Below, piece after piece: positions 1 to 12,744 of a DNA stretch of 64,000 nt (position 1 is its first letter; each line of letters starts with the position of its first letter). Below the pieces are notes generated by a model. The model saw nothing but the letters and a program-made list of their open reading frames with translations, had not been told where the DNA came from and searched no databases. The DNA is taken from the NCBI GenBank assembly GCA_902806565.1, contig CADCXA010000059.1, forward strand, positions 1 to 64,000, written 5' to 3'. The position numbers and the translations under genes are program-made. This DNA comes from Hypoxylon rubiginosum. Lineage: Eukaryota > Ascomycota > Sordariomycetes > Xylariales > Hypoxylaceae.

Positions 1-2113
1 GAAAATTATATAAAATATTATTAAAATTTATTTTAAATAAAAATTTCTTTTTTAAGATAAAGTTTATATTTTTTAAAGTTAATTTTTTATTTTTAAATTA
101 TTAAATGTTAAATTTTTATTATTTTTAAAAGTAATTTTCTTATAATTAAATATTTCTTTTTTATTAAATTTTTAATATTATATTTATTAAATTATTATTT
201 TAATAATTTTTATTTTTTTAATTTTATTACTTATAACTTTTATTTTATTATAAAATGGTTTTTTAAAATAATTATAAAATATATATTCTTATTTTATATA
301 TTTAAAATAATATTTTTTAATTATAAATTTAATAAGTTTTTTTTTAAATAGTTTTAAAATTTAGGTTTTTTATTTTTAAATTTGGTTTTAATTATTTATA
401 AATTTTTAACTGGATATACCATTTTTAAAAATTTAATTATAATTAATTTTTATAATACTTTTATTTTTATTTATTTATATTAATTATCAAATTATATATA
501 TAATTATTTTAATAAATTTAATAAAATTATTATTATATATTAAATATATTAATATTATTATAGTTTATAATATTAATAAAAATTATTTATAAAATTATTA
601 TATTTATTTTATTTTTAATTTATAATATTTTTTTATAAAATAAATAAATTTATTCTTAAATATATAAAATTCTTTATTTAGTTTTATCTTAAAAATTAAA
701 ATTTTATTTTTTATTTTTTTATAAATATTAAGGTTAAAATATTTTTTATAAAAACTTTTTATAAAAATAATAAATATTTAAATTAGTTTTAAATAATTTT
801 TTTAAAAATATAAAAAAATATTTATTATTATTTTTTTTTTAAAATATAATTTAATATCTATGATTTTTATAATATTAAAAAAAAATCTTTTTTATTAACT
901 TTTAATTAATCCTTTATTTATTAATATTATTTTTAAAAATATATAATATTTTTTATTTTATTAATATAAAAATTAATTATATTAATTTTCTTATTTTTAC
1001 TTATTTTTAAAAAGTTAATATTTATTTTTTTAAATATAATAATATATTATTATAATTTTTTAATAGTTATTTAAAATCTAGTATTTTATATTTTTAATAT
1101 TATTATTATTTATTAAAAGGATTTTTTTATTATATTATTTATATTTATTTTTTTATTAAAAGTTTTAATATTTTTATAAAATTAATTAGTTATATTTATT
1201 ATTATTTTCGCTTTTTTCGTTTAAATAAATTATAATTTATTAATTATTTAATTATATATAAATTATAAATTTATTTACTTTTTTAAAGCGAGTTTATTTT
1301 TAATATAAATAATTTAATTATATAAGAAAATTATATATTAAATAATATTTATTAATATATTTATTAATTTTATAACTTATTTTTTTAAAATTACTTATTT
1401 TAAAATATAAAATTATATTTTAAAAAAAAGTAATTTTAATTTTTTTATTATTATTTTAAAGTTATTAATTATTAATTTTTAAAGGTTATTTAATTATATT
1501 TAGTTATTTATATTTATAAATAATTTAAATTAAATTTATAAAATGTTTATTACATTATTAGTTTTTTAATAAAATATAATTTTTTTTATTAAATTAATTT
1601 TTAAAACATTAAATATTATTATATTAAAAGTATTATAATTTATTTTAAATATAAAAAAAGTTTATATAAATTTCTTATAATTATTATTTTTTTTAATTAA
1701 AATAAATAATTAGTTATATAAATAAAAATATTAAATTATTAATTAAAAATAATTTAATAGTTTATTAAATTAAGTTATTTTAAATATAAACTTAATTTTT
1801 TAATTTTAACTAAAAAATTAACAAATAAATTTTCACTAATTAATTACTTTTTTTTAAAAATAAAATAAATATTTTAAAGTTTTTTTTATTAGTAATTATT
1901 AAAGTTATAATATTAATATAAAAAGGCTTAATTATTATTTATTAATAATTATTTTTAGTTTATTAAAGTTTCTTAATATTAAAAATATTAAAAATATTAT
2001 TAATAATTATTAAAAATATTAATTTATTAAATTAAAAAAATTTTAAAATTAAATTTTTTTTTATAAAATATTATTATTCCTTTTTAAAAATAAAATAAAA
2101 AATATTTAAATAT

Positions 2114-2378
2114 TATTATATATTATTTAAATAAATAAAAAAATTAAGCTTAATTATTTAAAAATAAATAAGTATATTTAAATATAAAAAATTAAAAGAA
2201 AAAAAAATCTATAAATTATATATATAGCCATTTTAAAATAAGTTATTTTTTATTAATATATATTTATTTAAAATATTATATATATTTTAATTTTAGTTTT
2301 AATTTTTAAATTAATAAAATAATATTTATATATAAACTATATATATAAATTATAAATATTTAAATTTATATTATAATA
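2114..2378 (+). mobile_element. Family A MITE-like element, copy 1
   Basis: This is a 265-bp non-coding element. It begins TATTATATATTATTT and ends with TTATAATA; the reverse of the 3' end also starts TATTATA, so the ends form a short imperfect inverted repeat. An A-rich run lies about 100 bp in, followed by a TATATATA-rich second half. A near-identical 265-bp copy lies at 3124-3388. The element is followed by an (ATA)n microsatellite. It has no coding capacity, so it would need a transposase supplied from elsewhere. The class is inferred only from size and ends. Confidence 0.7.
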
Positions 2379-2863
2379 ATAATAATAATAATAATATATA
2401 ATAATAATAATAATATATAATATAAATTTATATTATTATAAAAATAAATAAATTATATTAAAATTAACTTTAAAATTTAATTAAAATATATATATTTATA
2501 TATATATAAACTAATAAATATTAATAAGTTTTATTAAATTAAATCATTAAAATAATATAAATTTAATATTATTATAAAATAATATTATAATTAAAAACTT
2601 ATATTTTTTAAAAAATAAAATAATAAAACTTAAAAATTTTAATATATTAAATTAAAAATAATCTTAATTTATATAATATTTTATATATTAAAATAAAATA
2701 AACTTTTAATTTAAAAATTTAAATATAAAACGTGAAATATAATATTAAAATAAAATAAATATAATATTAAACTTTTTTTTAATATATAATATATTTAATA
2801 AATATTTATTTTTTTAATATTTTATTTATAAAATTTTATATATATAAAATATATTAAAATATT

Positions 2864-2895
<32 letters not shown>

Positions 2896-3123
2896 ATTTA
2901 TTAGTTTTATAAATAATTGTTTTTAAATTATTTATAAAAAAAATATTTTTATATTTTTTATTATTATTTTAAAATTATAAATTATTAATTTTTATAAATT
3001 ATTTAATTATATTTATTTATTTATATTTATAAATTATTTAAATTAAACTTAAAAACTTTTTATTATATTATAAATTATTTTTATAAAATTAATTTTATTT
3101 TATTAAATTAATTTTTTAAATAT

Positions 3124-3388
3124 TATTATATATTATTTAAATAAGTAAAAAAGTTAAACCTAATTATTTAAAAATAAATAAACGTATTTAAATATAAAAA
3201 ACTAAAAAAAAAAAAAATTTATAAGTTATATATATAATTATTTTAAAATAGTTTATTTTTTATTAATATATATTTATTAAAAATATCACTTATATTTTAA
3301 TTTTAATTTTAGTTTTTAAATTTATAAAGTGGCGTTTATATATAAATTATATATATAAATTATAAATATCTAAGTTTATATTATAATA
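3124..3388 (+). mobile_element. Family A MITE-like element, copy 2
   Basis: This is a full-length 265-bp copy in the same orientation and with the same ends as the copy at 2114-2378. It keeps a few more G/C positions (for example GTGGCG near 3330), so it is somewhat less mutated there than copy 1. Confidence 0.7.
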
Positions 3389-3749
3389 AATATTAAATAT
3401 TATTATATAATAAATATTATATTTTATTTTAAATATAAAAATAATTATTTAAACTTTTTATAATTATTAATTTTATTAATTAAAATAAATAATTAATAAT
3501 ATAAATAAAAATATTAAATTATTAATTAAAAAAAAGTTTAAAAATTAAAATAAATATTTTAAAAGGTTTTTTTATTAATAATTATTAAAATTATAATATT
3601 AATATAAAAAAACTTAATTATTTTTAATTTATTAAAAAAAATTTAATATTAAAAATATTAATATAATAAATTAATTTAATTTAAAAAATAAAATTTTTTT
3701 AAATATTATAATTCTTTTTTTAAAATTAAATAAAAAAATAATTAAATAT

Positions 3750-3815
3750 TATTATATATTATTTAAATAAAAAATAAATTAAGTTTAATTATTTAAAAAT
3801 AAATAACTATATTTA
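3750..3815 (+). mobile_element. Family A element, copy 3, 5' fragment
   Basis: Only the first ~65 bp of the element are present, starting with the same TATTATATATT end. The similarity stops near 3815, so this is a truncated copy. Confidence 0.5.
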
Positions 3816-5002
3816 AATTTTAAATTTTTTTTTTATTTATAAATTATATATATATTAATAAAATAAGTTTATTTATTATATTAAAATTTTTAATTTATAT
3901 TTTAAATAAAATAATAATAATATTAAATTTTTAATTTATTATTATAAGCTTAAAATATAATTAATTTATAAGAATTTAAATATAAAATTATATATAATTA
4001 TTAAAAAAACTAAAAATTTAAATTAAAAGTTAAAATAAATATTATTAATATTATAATAATTAAAATAATATAAAAGTTTATTATTATTATATTTAAATAT
4101 TAATTTAATAAAATAATAAATTAATTTTAATGTTAAAAGTTTTAATATTTATTATATTTTAAAACTTAAAATAAATATAATTATATTATATTAAAAATAA
4201 TAAATAAAAAAATCTTTATAATAATTTATTATAACTTTTATATAATATATAAAAAAATATAAAACTTATTTATATATATAATTAATATTATAATTTTATA
4301 ATAATAATTATATATTTAAATTTTAAAATTATAAAAAACTATTAAATATATTAAATTTATAAAAATTAATATTTTTAAATGTTTTATTTTTTATATAAAT
4401 ATTAATTACTAGTTATTTTAATTGAATTTTTATTAATATTATTTTTAAATAAATATATAATTATAAATATTTTAAATAATTTTTATATTTAAATAATATA
4501 ATATTTATATAAAATATATTAATATAATTTAATAAATATTTAAAATTATATTAAACTTAAAATCTTAATTATAATATAAAAAATAATATAATTATATAAT
4601 AATAAAAGCGATGTTAATTTAATTATTATATATAAAAAAAATTTAAAAGTTAAAAATAATAATATTTTATTTAAAAGTTATATAAATATATTAAAAAAAA
4701 CTTTTTATTTTTTTATAAAATTAAAAATTAATTTATATAAAATAATATTTAAATTTATATATTTATATAAATTTAAAAATAACTTAAAAACTATAAAATA
4801 TAAACTTTTAAATAATTAATATATTTATTAAATTTAAACCTTATTAAATATATTTAAATAATTTTTAAATAAAAAATTAATAAATTAAAATTAAAATTTT
4901 ATTATTTAAAAAAAAAATAAAAAAAAGTATTACATATATAATAAAATTAATTAAAATAATATAATAAATTATTAATTTAAAATTTATTAAAAAATTAATT
5001 AT

Positions 5003-5264
5003 TATTATATATTATTTAAATAAATAAAAAAATTAAACTTAATTATTTAAAAATAAAAAAATATATTTAATATAAAAAAAAAAAAAAAAAGATTGTATAA
5101 ATTATATATATAATTATTTTAATATAACTTATTTTTTATTAATATATATTTATTTAAAATATTATATATATTTTAATTTTAATTTTAATTTTTAAATTAA
5201 TAAAATAATATTTATATATAAATTATATATATAAATTATAAAGATTTAAGTTTATATTATAATA
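5003..5264 (+). mobile_element. Family A MITE-like element, copy 4
   Basis: This is a 262-bp full-length copy in forward orientation with both conserved ends and a long A run in the middle. It matches the copies at 2114 and 3124 along its length. Confidence 0.7.
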
Positions 5265-5928
5265 ATTATTTTATTAAAAAATTAATTTTAAGTAATATAT
5301 TAAATTAAAAATTAATATATTTAATTTTAATTATTAAAATTTTATAAATTTAATTATATAATTTATATATATATTATAAATTTATAAAACTTTTATAACT
5401 TATTTAAATATAAATAATAATAATAAAATATAAATTAAGAATTTTAAATTAATAAATAATTTTATTTTATTAATATATAAAAATTTATTATTTATATTTT
5501 ATAAAATTATTATTAAGTTTTTATTTATATTTTAATATAAAAGCTAAGAGCTTTATATTTAATAGTATTTAAATATAAAAATAAATATATTATAATAATT
5601 TTATTAAATAAACTTATATAATTTTATATTTTATATTATTTAAAAATTAACTTAATTATAAATTAAATAATATTAATTATAATTATATATAATAACTTAT
5701 TATTAAGTTACTTATTATTATAAATTTATATTAATAATAATAATATATAACTTTTATTAGTTTTATTAATTTTAAAAAATTAAAATATTATATAATATAT
5801 ATATTAATATATTTTAATTAATTTAAGTTTAATAAGTTTAAAATTTAGTTTATTTTAAAATGTTTTTTAATATAAGTTTATTAAAATAAATTATAAATTA
5901 TTATAATATATAATTATAAAATTATATA

Positions 5929-6185
5929 TTATAATAAAATTAAGATATTAAAATATTAAAATATTACGTAACGTTTTAAATTATATATAACTTAAATTTA
6001 TTATATAGCTTATTTAAATATTATATTAAAATAGTTTTTTTTTAAATATTATTTTTATTATATATAATATTTTAATATTAATTAAATATTTATATTAATT
6101 AATATATTTTTAATATATTTTTTATATTTATTATTATTTATAATACTTTTTAATTATAAAATATTAAAGTTATATTTTATTATAA
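5929..6185. mobile_element. Family B element, copy 1
   Basis: This ~257-bp non-coding repeat is flanked by perfect 12-bp inverted ends, TTATAATAAAAT and ATTTTATTATAA. The same sequence with the same ends recurs as a direct copy at 7291-7548. Size and ends suggest a second MITE-like family. Because the sequence is nearly all A/T, the ends alone would be weak evidence; the repeated copy with identical limits is what supports it. Confidence 0.6.
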
Positions 6186-6540
6186 TTAGTGTTTAATTTA
6201 AATTTAAATTTATATAATTATAGTTTTAAAAAAATTATTTATATTTATTTTATATTTATTTTAATTAATATAATAACTTGTTATTATATCGATTAAAATA
6301 AATATTATAAGCTTTTAAATATAAAAGCCTTAGAGTTTTTTATTTTTTTTTATTGGTTTTTTTTTTTTTTATCACGTTAAAACATTTATATTAAAACATT
6401 TATACGTTAAAAAACTTTTAAATATTTATAAGTAAAATTATTTATAATATTTATAAATTAAATTAATATAATATTAATTAATTTATATATATTATTATTA
6501 ATTATATATAATGTTTATTAATTTTAATTAAAATTTATAA

Positions 6541-6780
6541 AATCTTAATTTTAATTATATAAAATATTAATTATAAAATATTAAATAAAATATTAATTAA
6601 AAGATATTAAATAAAATATTAAATAAAATATTAATTAAAATATTAAATAAAATATTAAATAAAATATTAATTATAAGATATTAATTAATTAAAATTTATA
6701 AGATTTTAATTATTGAAATATTAATTATAAAAATATTAAATATTTAAAATATTATATAAAATAAAATATTAAATAAAAAT
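6541..6780. repeat. Short-period AT tandem repeat
   Basis: This is an irregular array of ATTAAATAAAAT-type units of about 12-15 bp. It lies between the two family B copies. Confidence 0.6.
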
Positions 6781-6850
6781 TAAATATAAAATAATAATTT
6801 TAAAATTTAAAAAGTTTTATATAATTATTTTTTTAAATTTAAATTTATAA

Positions 6851-6882
6851 GTTTAAGTTTAAGTTTAAGTTTAAGTTTAAAT
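6851..6882. repeat. (GTTTAA)n hexanucleotide repeat
   Basis: Five consecutive GTTTAA units are present. The unit is not a simple RIP derivative of the fungal telomere hexamer TTAGGG, so it is listed as a plain microsatellite. Confidence 0.75.
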
Positions 6883-6972
6883 TTAAATTAAGTTAAATTT
6901 TAAGTATTAAAATTTTAAGGTTTTAAAAAAAGGATTTAAAATAATATTAAATAAATTAAAATATTTATTATA

Positions 6973-7146
6973 TATAAAAAAATATAAATATTAAATATAA
7001 AAAAAAAAGTTATAAAATATTAAATATAAAAAAAAAAACTATAAAATATTAAATATAAAAAAAAAAGTTATAAAATATAAATATTAAATATAAAAAAGAA
7101 AATTATAAAATATAAATATTAAATATAAAAAGAAAAGTTATAAAAA
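6973..7146. repeat. Minisatellite with 25-31-bp units
   Basis: Five or six tandem units are present, each made of AAATATTAAATATAA, a run of A, and then AAGTTAT or a close variant. Unit length varies through the A run and an extra ATAA insertion. Confidence 0.7.
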
Positions 7147-7290
7147 AACTATTAGTACGCGCGTTTTAAAAAATTTTTTTTAAAGCTTATTTAAGCTTAG
7201 TAATTATAAATTTAATTATATATTTATTTGTTTATTTATTTATTTTATATAATTTTAATTTAATAAATTTATTATTATTATAAAAAAAAG

Positions 7291-7548
7291 TTATAATAAA
7301 ATTAAAATATTAAAATATTAAAATATTATATAACGCTTTAAGTTATATATAACTTAAATTTACTATATAATTTATTTAAATATTATATTAAAATAGCTTT
7401 TTTTTTAAATATTATTTTTATTATATACGGTGTTTTAATATTAATTAAATATTTATATCAATTAATATATTTTTAATATATCTTTTATATTTATTATTAT
7501 TTATAATGTTTTTTAATTATAAAATATTAAAGTTATATTTTATTATAA
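7291..7548. mobile_element. Family B element, copy 2
   Basis: This is a 258-bp direct copy of 5929-6185 with the same 12-bp inverted ends. It keeps several G/C positions (AACGCTTTAAG, ACGGTG) that are A/T in the other copy, which fits independent C-to-T decay of one ancestor. Confidence 0.6.
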
Positions 7549-7911
7549 TATATTTAAAAATAAAAATATATTTAAAAAAAATTATATATTTTAAACCACT
7601 GGTTATATTTTATTAAATAAATATAATTTAAACGTTTATAATTTAATTAATTAACTTTATTTTAACTTAATATTTATATTAATAAAAAACTTATATTTAA
7701 AAAAATTAAATAATTTAAATTATAAATTAATTAAAAAAAATTAACTATTATATATAAAAATTAAATTAATATTTAAATTATAAATTAAATTATAATATAA
7801 AACTTTTAATTTTTATATTAAAATATAAATAAAAACTTGATAATAATTTTATAAAATATAAATAATAAAACTTAATATATAAATATTTTTAAATATATTA
7901 TAATTTTAAAA

Positions 7912-8040
7912 TAAAAGTTTTAAATAATATAATAAAAATAAAATAAAAATTTAAATTAATATAAAATATAAAGTTTATTATATATATTATAAATTTTATA
8001 ATTAAAATTATAATTAAAACTTTAAAAATTTAATTTTAAT
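7912..8040. repeat. Unoccupied target of the family A insertion
   Basis: This sequence is repeated at 8874-9266, where it is split by the 265-bp family A element. It is part of a larger unclassified dispersed repeat; the neighbouring stretch 7801-7880 also recurs inverted at about 5471-5548. Confidence 0.75.
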
Positions 8041-8944
8041 ATTTTTTTTTAATTTTTAATTTTAATAAAAAAATATAATATTAAAAAAATATTATAAAAA
8101 TAATTATTTTTATTATTTTATAAAAAAAAGTTTAATTATAAAAAATTTTTAATTATATAAAAATAATTATAATTATAAAAATAATTATATAAATTTTAAA
8201 TATATATAATATAAATAACTTTTATTATTATTTTATAATTAAAATTTAGATTTTTTCCTAGTATTTTATAAATATATATAAATTTTAATTATTTAATAAA
8301 TTTATATTATTTGTTTTATATATAATAAAAATTTAAAAAAAAAAAGAAATTAAAAAATTAAAAATTTATATAAATATTTTTATAAATTTATAACTTAAAT
8401 TTATACATATATTTATAAGTTAAAATTATTTAAAAATAATAATAAAAATAATAAAAAAATTAGTTATTAATATTAATAATTTATTAAAATATTTATTAAT
8501 AAATTTATTTTATAAATATATTAATATAAAATTTTATAAAAATTTTTATAAAAATTTATATATTAATAAATTAAAAAATATAATAATATTAATAATTTAT
8601 TAATAAATAATTAATTTTATTAATATAATAATTATAATATTTATATTTATAAATTTTATTAATTTTAAGTTTTAATATTAATATAAAAAATATATTAAAA
8701 TACTTGTTATTTTAAAATATAAAAAAGTTATATATTTTATAATAAAAATATTTTAATTAATTTATTAATTAAACTTTTTTTTTTAAAAAATAAAATAAAA
8801 TTAATTATAAAATATAAAAAGTAATAAATTAATTTAAATAAAAAATATTAAATATTATAATTTAAATATAAAAACTTTAAATAATATAATAAAAATAAAA
8901 TAAAAATCTAAGTTAATATAAAATATAAAATTTATTATATATAT

Positions 8945-9209
8945 TATTATAACGTAAATTTAAATATTTATAGCTTATATATATAGCTTATATATAAACG
9001 CCACTTTATTAATTTAAAGGTTAAAACTAAAACTAAAATATATATAATATTTTAAATAAGTATATATTAATAAAAAATAAGTTATTTTAAAGTAGTTATA
9101 TATATAACTTATAAATTTTTTTTTCTTTTAGTTTTTTATATTTAAATACACTTATTTATTTTTAAATAATTAAGCTTAGCTTTTTTACTTATTTAAATAA
9201 TATATAATA
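8945..9209 (-). mobile_element. Family A MITE-like element, copy 5 (with known empty site)
   Basis: This is a 265-bp copy in reverse orientation, starting TATTATAACG and ending TATATAATA. The DNA on both sides (about 8874-8944 and 9210-9266) matches one continuous sequence at 7912-8040 that lacks the element, so the second locus shows the pre-insertion state. The flanks overlap at TATAT, consistent with a target-site duplication of about 5 bp, although the AT dinucleotide run makes the exact length ambiguous. This copy keeps more G/C than most, including GGTTAAAACT and AAGCTTAGC. Confidence 0.8.
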
Positions 9210-9274
9210 TATATTATAAATTTTATAATTAAAGTTATAATTAAAACTTTAAAAACTTAATTTTAATAAAATAA

Positions 9275-9375
9275 TATATATATTTTATTTTTAATTTTAA
9301 TTTTAAATTAATAAAATTATATTTATATATAAATTATATATATAAATTATAAATATTTAAATTTATATTATAATA
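9275..9375 (+). mobile_element. Family A element, copy 6, 3' fragment
   Basis: Only the last ~100 bp of the element are present, in forward orientation, ending with the family TTATAATA terminus. It lies directly after copy 5. Confidence 0.5.
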
Positions 9376-10014
9376 TAATATTAAAATATTATATGTAATA
9401 ATTTAATAATTTAATTAATATATATTTTAATTTAATATTTAAATATATTTAAATATAAAATAAATTTAAATAAATATTTTAATATTTTTTTATTAAATAT
9501 ATTTATAATTATTTAAAAAATATATATATTATAATTAAAATTTTTATATATATTATAATATTATAAATTTTAATTTTTTTAAAAATAAATTTCCTTGGTT
9601 TTATTTTATTTTATAATAATATTATTTATTTTTTAATTTAAATAACTTATTTTTATATTTAATTATTTATTATTTATTAAATAAATAATTTCTTTTTAAA
9701 AAAATAAAATCCTTTTTATATAAAATTCTTTTTTTAATATTTTATAAATTTAAATTTTATAAAAATAAATTATAAAACTATATTATTAATAATTTTTAAA
9801 TATTTTAAAAACTTAGAAAATAATAAAAAAACTAAAAGTTTAATTAAAATATATAAATAATATAAATAATATTTAATTATAATATAATAAATTTTAAATT
9901 AAAAATAATAAACTTAATATTTTAAAATTTAATTTTAATATTATTTTTAATAAAAAAAAATATTTATTTTAAAAATTTAAATTATAATTTAAAAAAATTT
10001 AATTAATTTATAAA

Positions 10015-10257
10015 TATTATAATATAAATTTAAATATTTATAACTTATATATATAATTTATATATAAACGTTATTTTATTAATTTAAAACTTAAAATTAA
10101 AATTAAAATATATATTAATAAAAAATAAGTTATTTTAAAATAATTATATAAATAACTTATAAATTTTTTCCTTTTTTAGTTTTTTATATTTAAATATATT
10201 TATTTATTTTTAAATAATTAAACTTAGTTTTTTTATTTATTTAAATAATATATAATA
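10015..10257 (-). mobile_element. Family A MITE-like element, copy 7
   Basis: This is a reverse-orientation copy of 243 bp with both ends present and about 20 bp missing internally, around the TATATATTTTA segment. It is otherwise co-linear with the 265-bp copies. Confidence 0.65.
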
Positions 10258-12358
10258 ATAAGTTTAATTTAATTATAATAAAAAATTAAAATATATTTCT
10301 TTATAATTCTTTTAATTTTTATTTAATAAAAATATAATTTATATATAAATATAATAATTAATAAAATTATTTTTTAAAATTAAATTATATTTTTATTAAA
10401 TATAAATTTCTTTTAAATTAAAATTTTAAATATTTTTTTATTAATTATATTTAATTTCTTTTATTATATTTAATTGTATTTTTTATTATATTTTTAATTT
10501 ACGTTTTTTAAAATAAATAAATATATTATTAAATATAAAAGAATTTATTATTAAAATATATAAAATATTTTTTTATATATAATTTTTAATTATATTAAAA
10601 GTTTGTAACTTATAAAATAAAAATATATATATATATAATTTAATAATATTATTATTAAAATAAAACTTTTTAAATTTTATTAAATAAAAATTTTTATAAT
10701 TATTAAAATTTAAAAAAAAACATTTTATATTTATTTTATATTTTTTAATATATTTATTAAAATATTTAATTTATTTTAAAAAAAATAATTTAATTAAATA
10801 AAAATTTATTATTATAATATTAATATATAAAATTATTTTTATTTATAAAAAAAACTTTTTAATATAATTAAAAATTTTTTTTTAATTATATTAAATATAA
10901 TTTATTATATATTTTTATATTTATTATAAATTTAATTTTTTTATAATATTATTTATAATTATATTATTTATAAATATAAATTATTTTAAAATAAATTAAA
11001 ATCTTTATTAAAAACTTTTAAATAAATAATATTTAAAATTCTTTTTAATATATTTATATATTAATATATTAATTTACTTATAATATTAATAAAATAAAAA
11101 TAAAATACTTAAATATATAAATTAAATATATATTTTAAAAAAATATTTATATTTTTAAAATAATAATATATATTAAAACTTATTTATTAAATTAATTATA
11201 TAATATATAATAAATATATTTAATTTTTATTTATATTATATTACGTTTTTTAAAACAATATATAATTTTAATTATATTTTAAATTTACTTAATTATTAAA
11301 TTATAATATAATTATAAAATTAAATATAAATTAAAATTAAAAAATGAATATTTTAAAAAATTATATATAAATTTATTTTATATTTAAATTTAATTTTTAT
11401 ATTAAAATAAAAGTTTTTAAAATTAATAATAAATTTTTAATAAAATAAAAAATAAAAATCTTTAAGTTTTTATTAATTAAATTAAAATTTATATAATTTT
11501 TAAAAATTAAAATTATAAGTTTAAATTTTATAATAATTATTAATTATAATAAAAGTTTATTTTTATATTAAAAACTTTTAATTTAAATAATAATTATATT
11601 ATAATTTATTTTAAAAAAAAAAAAAAAATTATTTTATAAAAACATTTTATTTTTATATTATATAATTATTAAATAATATAAGAAATTTTATAAACTTTTT
11701 TAAAAAAAAAATTTAATTTTTTTTTAATTATAAAATAATTATATAATTTTTTTAAATATTAATTATTATATTTTATTATAAAATATAATAAATTTTTTAT
11801 ATTTAAAACTTTTTAAAATTAAATTATAAAAAATATTATAAAGTTTTATTTTTAATATATTTTAAAATATTTATATAATATTTATATTATTAATAATAAA
11901 TATTAATAAAATAATATTAATAAATTATAATAATTTTATAAATTTTAAATTTTTAATATTAAATTAATATATATTTAATTTAATTATAATTTAAATTTTA
12001 TTATTAAAAAATAAATAAATATTTTAAATATATTTATAATTAAATAAAAATTTAATTAATATATATTAATATATTATTATAATAAATTTATTTAAAAATA
12101 TTAAAAATTATAATATATAATTAAAAATTTTATTAAAATATAAATATTTTTAAATTTAATTTTTAAATTAAAAATTAATAAATATTATATATTTAAAAGT
12201 ATTTATAAATATAAATTATATTATAAATTATTAATTTATTAAATAAAAATTTAAATTATAAAAAAAAATTATTTATTAAATTTTAATTTATTAAATTATA
12301 TAAATAAAAATTATAAAATATTTTTTAAATTTTTATATATATAAATTTTTTTTTAATA

Positions 12359-12685
12359 TATTATATATTATTTAAATAAATAAAAAACTTTAATTTAATT
12401 ATTTAAATATAAATAAATATATTTAAATATAAATAAATATATTTAAATATAAATAAATATATTTAAATATAAATAAATATATTTAAATATAAAAAACTAA
12501 AAAAAAAAAAAAAATTTATAAGTTATATATATATTTATTTTAAAATCACGTATTTTTTATTAATATATATTTATTTAAAATATTATATATATTTTAGTTT
12601 TAGTTTTAACCTTTAGATTAATAAAGTAACGTTTATACGTAAACCACGCGTGTAAAACACGGATATTTAAGTCTACGTTATAATA
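12359..12685 (+). mobile_element. Family A element, copy 8, expanded and least mutated
   Basis: This forward copy is 327 bp long because a 20-bp segment (TTTAAATATAAATAAATATA) is tandemly repeated at 12401-12490. Its 3' third keeps many G/C bases (ACGTAAACCACGCGTG, AAGTCTACG), so it approaches the unmutated sequence and gives the best view of the 3' end. It forms the very edge of the AT-rich block, about 60 bp from the stop codon of the protease gene. Confidence 0.7.
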
Positions 12686-12744
12686 TAACGTATAAAACTG
12701 TCCCGGGGTTTTATATATTTCTACTACGGTAACTATATAACTGC

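Larger units (their letters stand above)
1..12690. repeat. AT-rich, RIP-degraded repeat block without genes
   Basis: The whole stretch is almost pure A and T, with only scattered G and C, and no ORF of useful length exists on either strand. Direct reading shows dispersed repeats (families A and B below), tandem arrays and poly-A/T runs. In filamentous ascomycetes such blocks arise when repeat-induced point mutation turns C:G into T:A in transposon copies; they are usually heterochromatic and may be subtelomeric or centromeric. Composition returns to normal abruptly between about 12,600 and 12,745, next to a protease gene. A mitochondrial origin is unlikely because no mitochondrial coding sequence or tRNA is seen and the block continues directly into nuclear-type genes with spliceosomal introns. 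The original transposon type cannot be read any more. Confidence 0.9.

Noticed and set aside
6851..6882. Decayed telomere repeat
   Set aside because: GTTTAA cannot be derived from TTAGGG by simple C-to-T or G-to-A change in register, and only five units exist.
12401..12490. Regular 20-bp repeats that look like a CRISPR array
   Set aside because: There are no spacers; the units are directly tandem and lie in a decayed fungal repeat element.
1..12700. Mitochondrial DNA or an unfinished assembly join
   Set aside because: No mitochondrial gene, rRNA or tRNA is visible. The last element copy grades into normal nuclear sequence next to a spliced gene, as in a RIP block.
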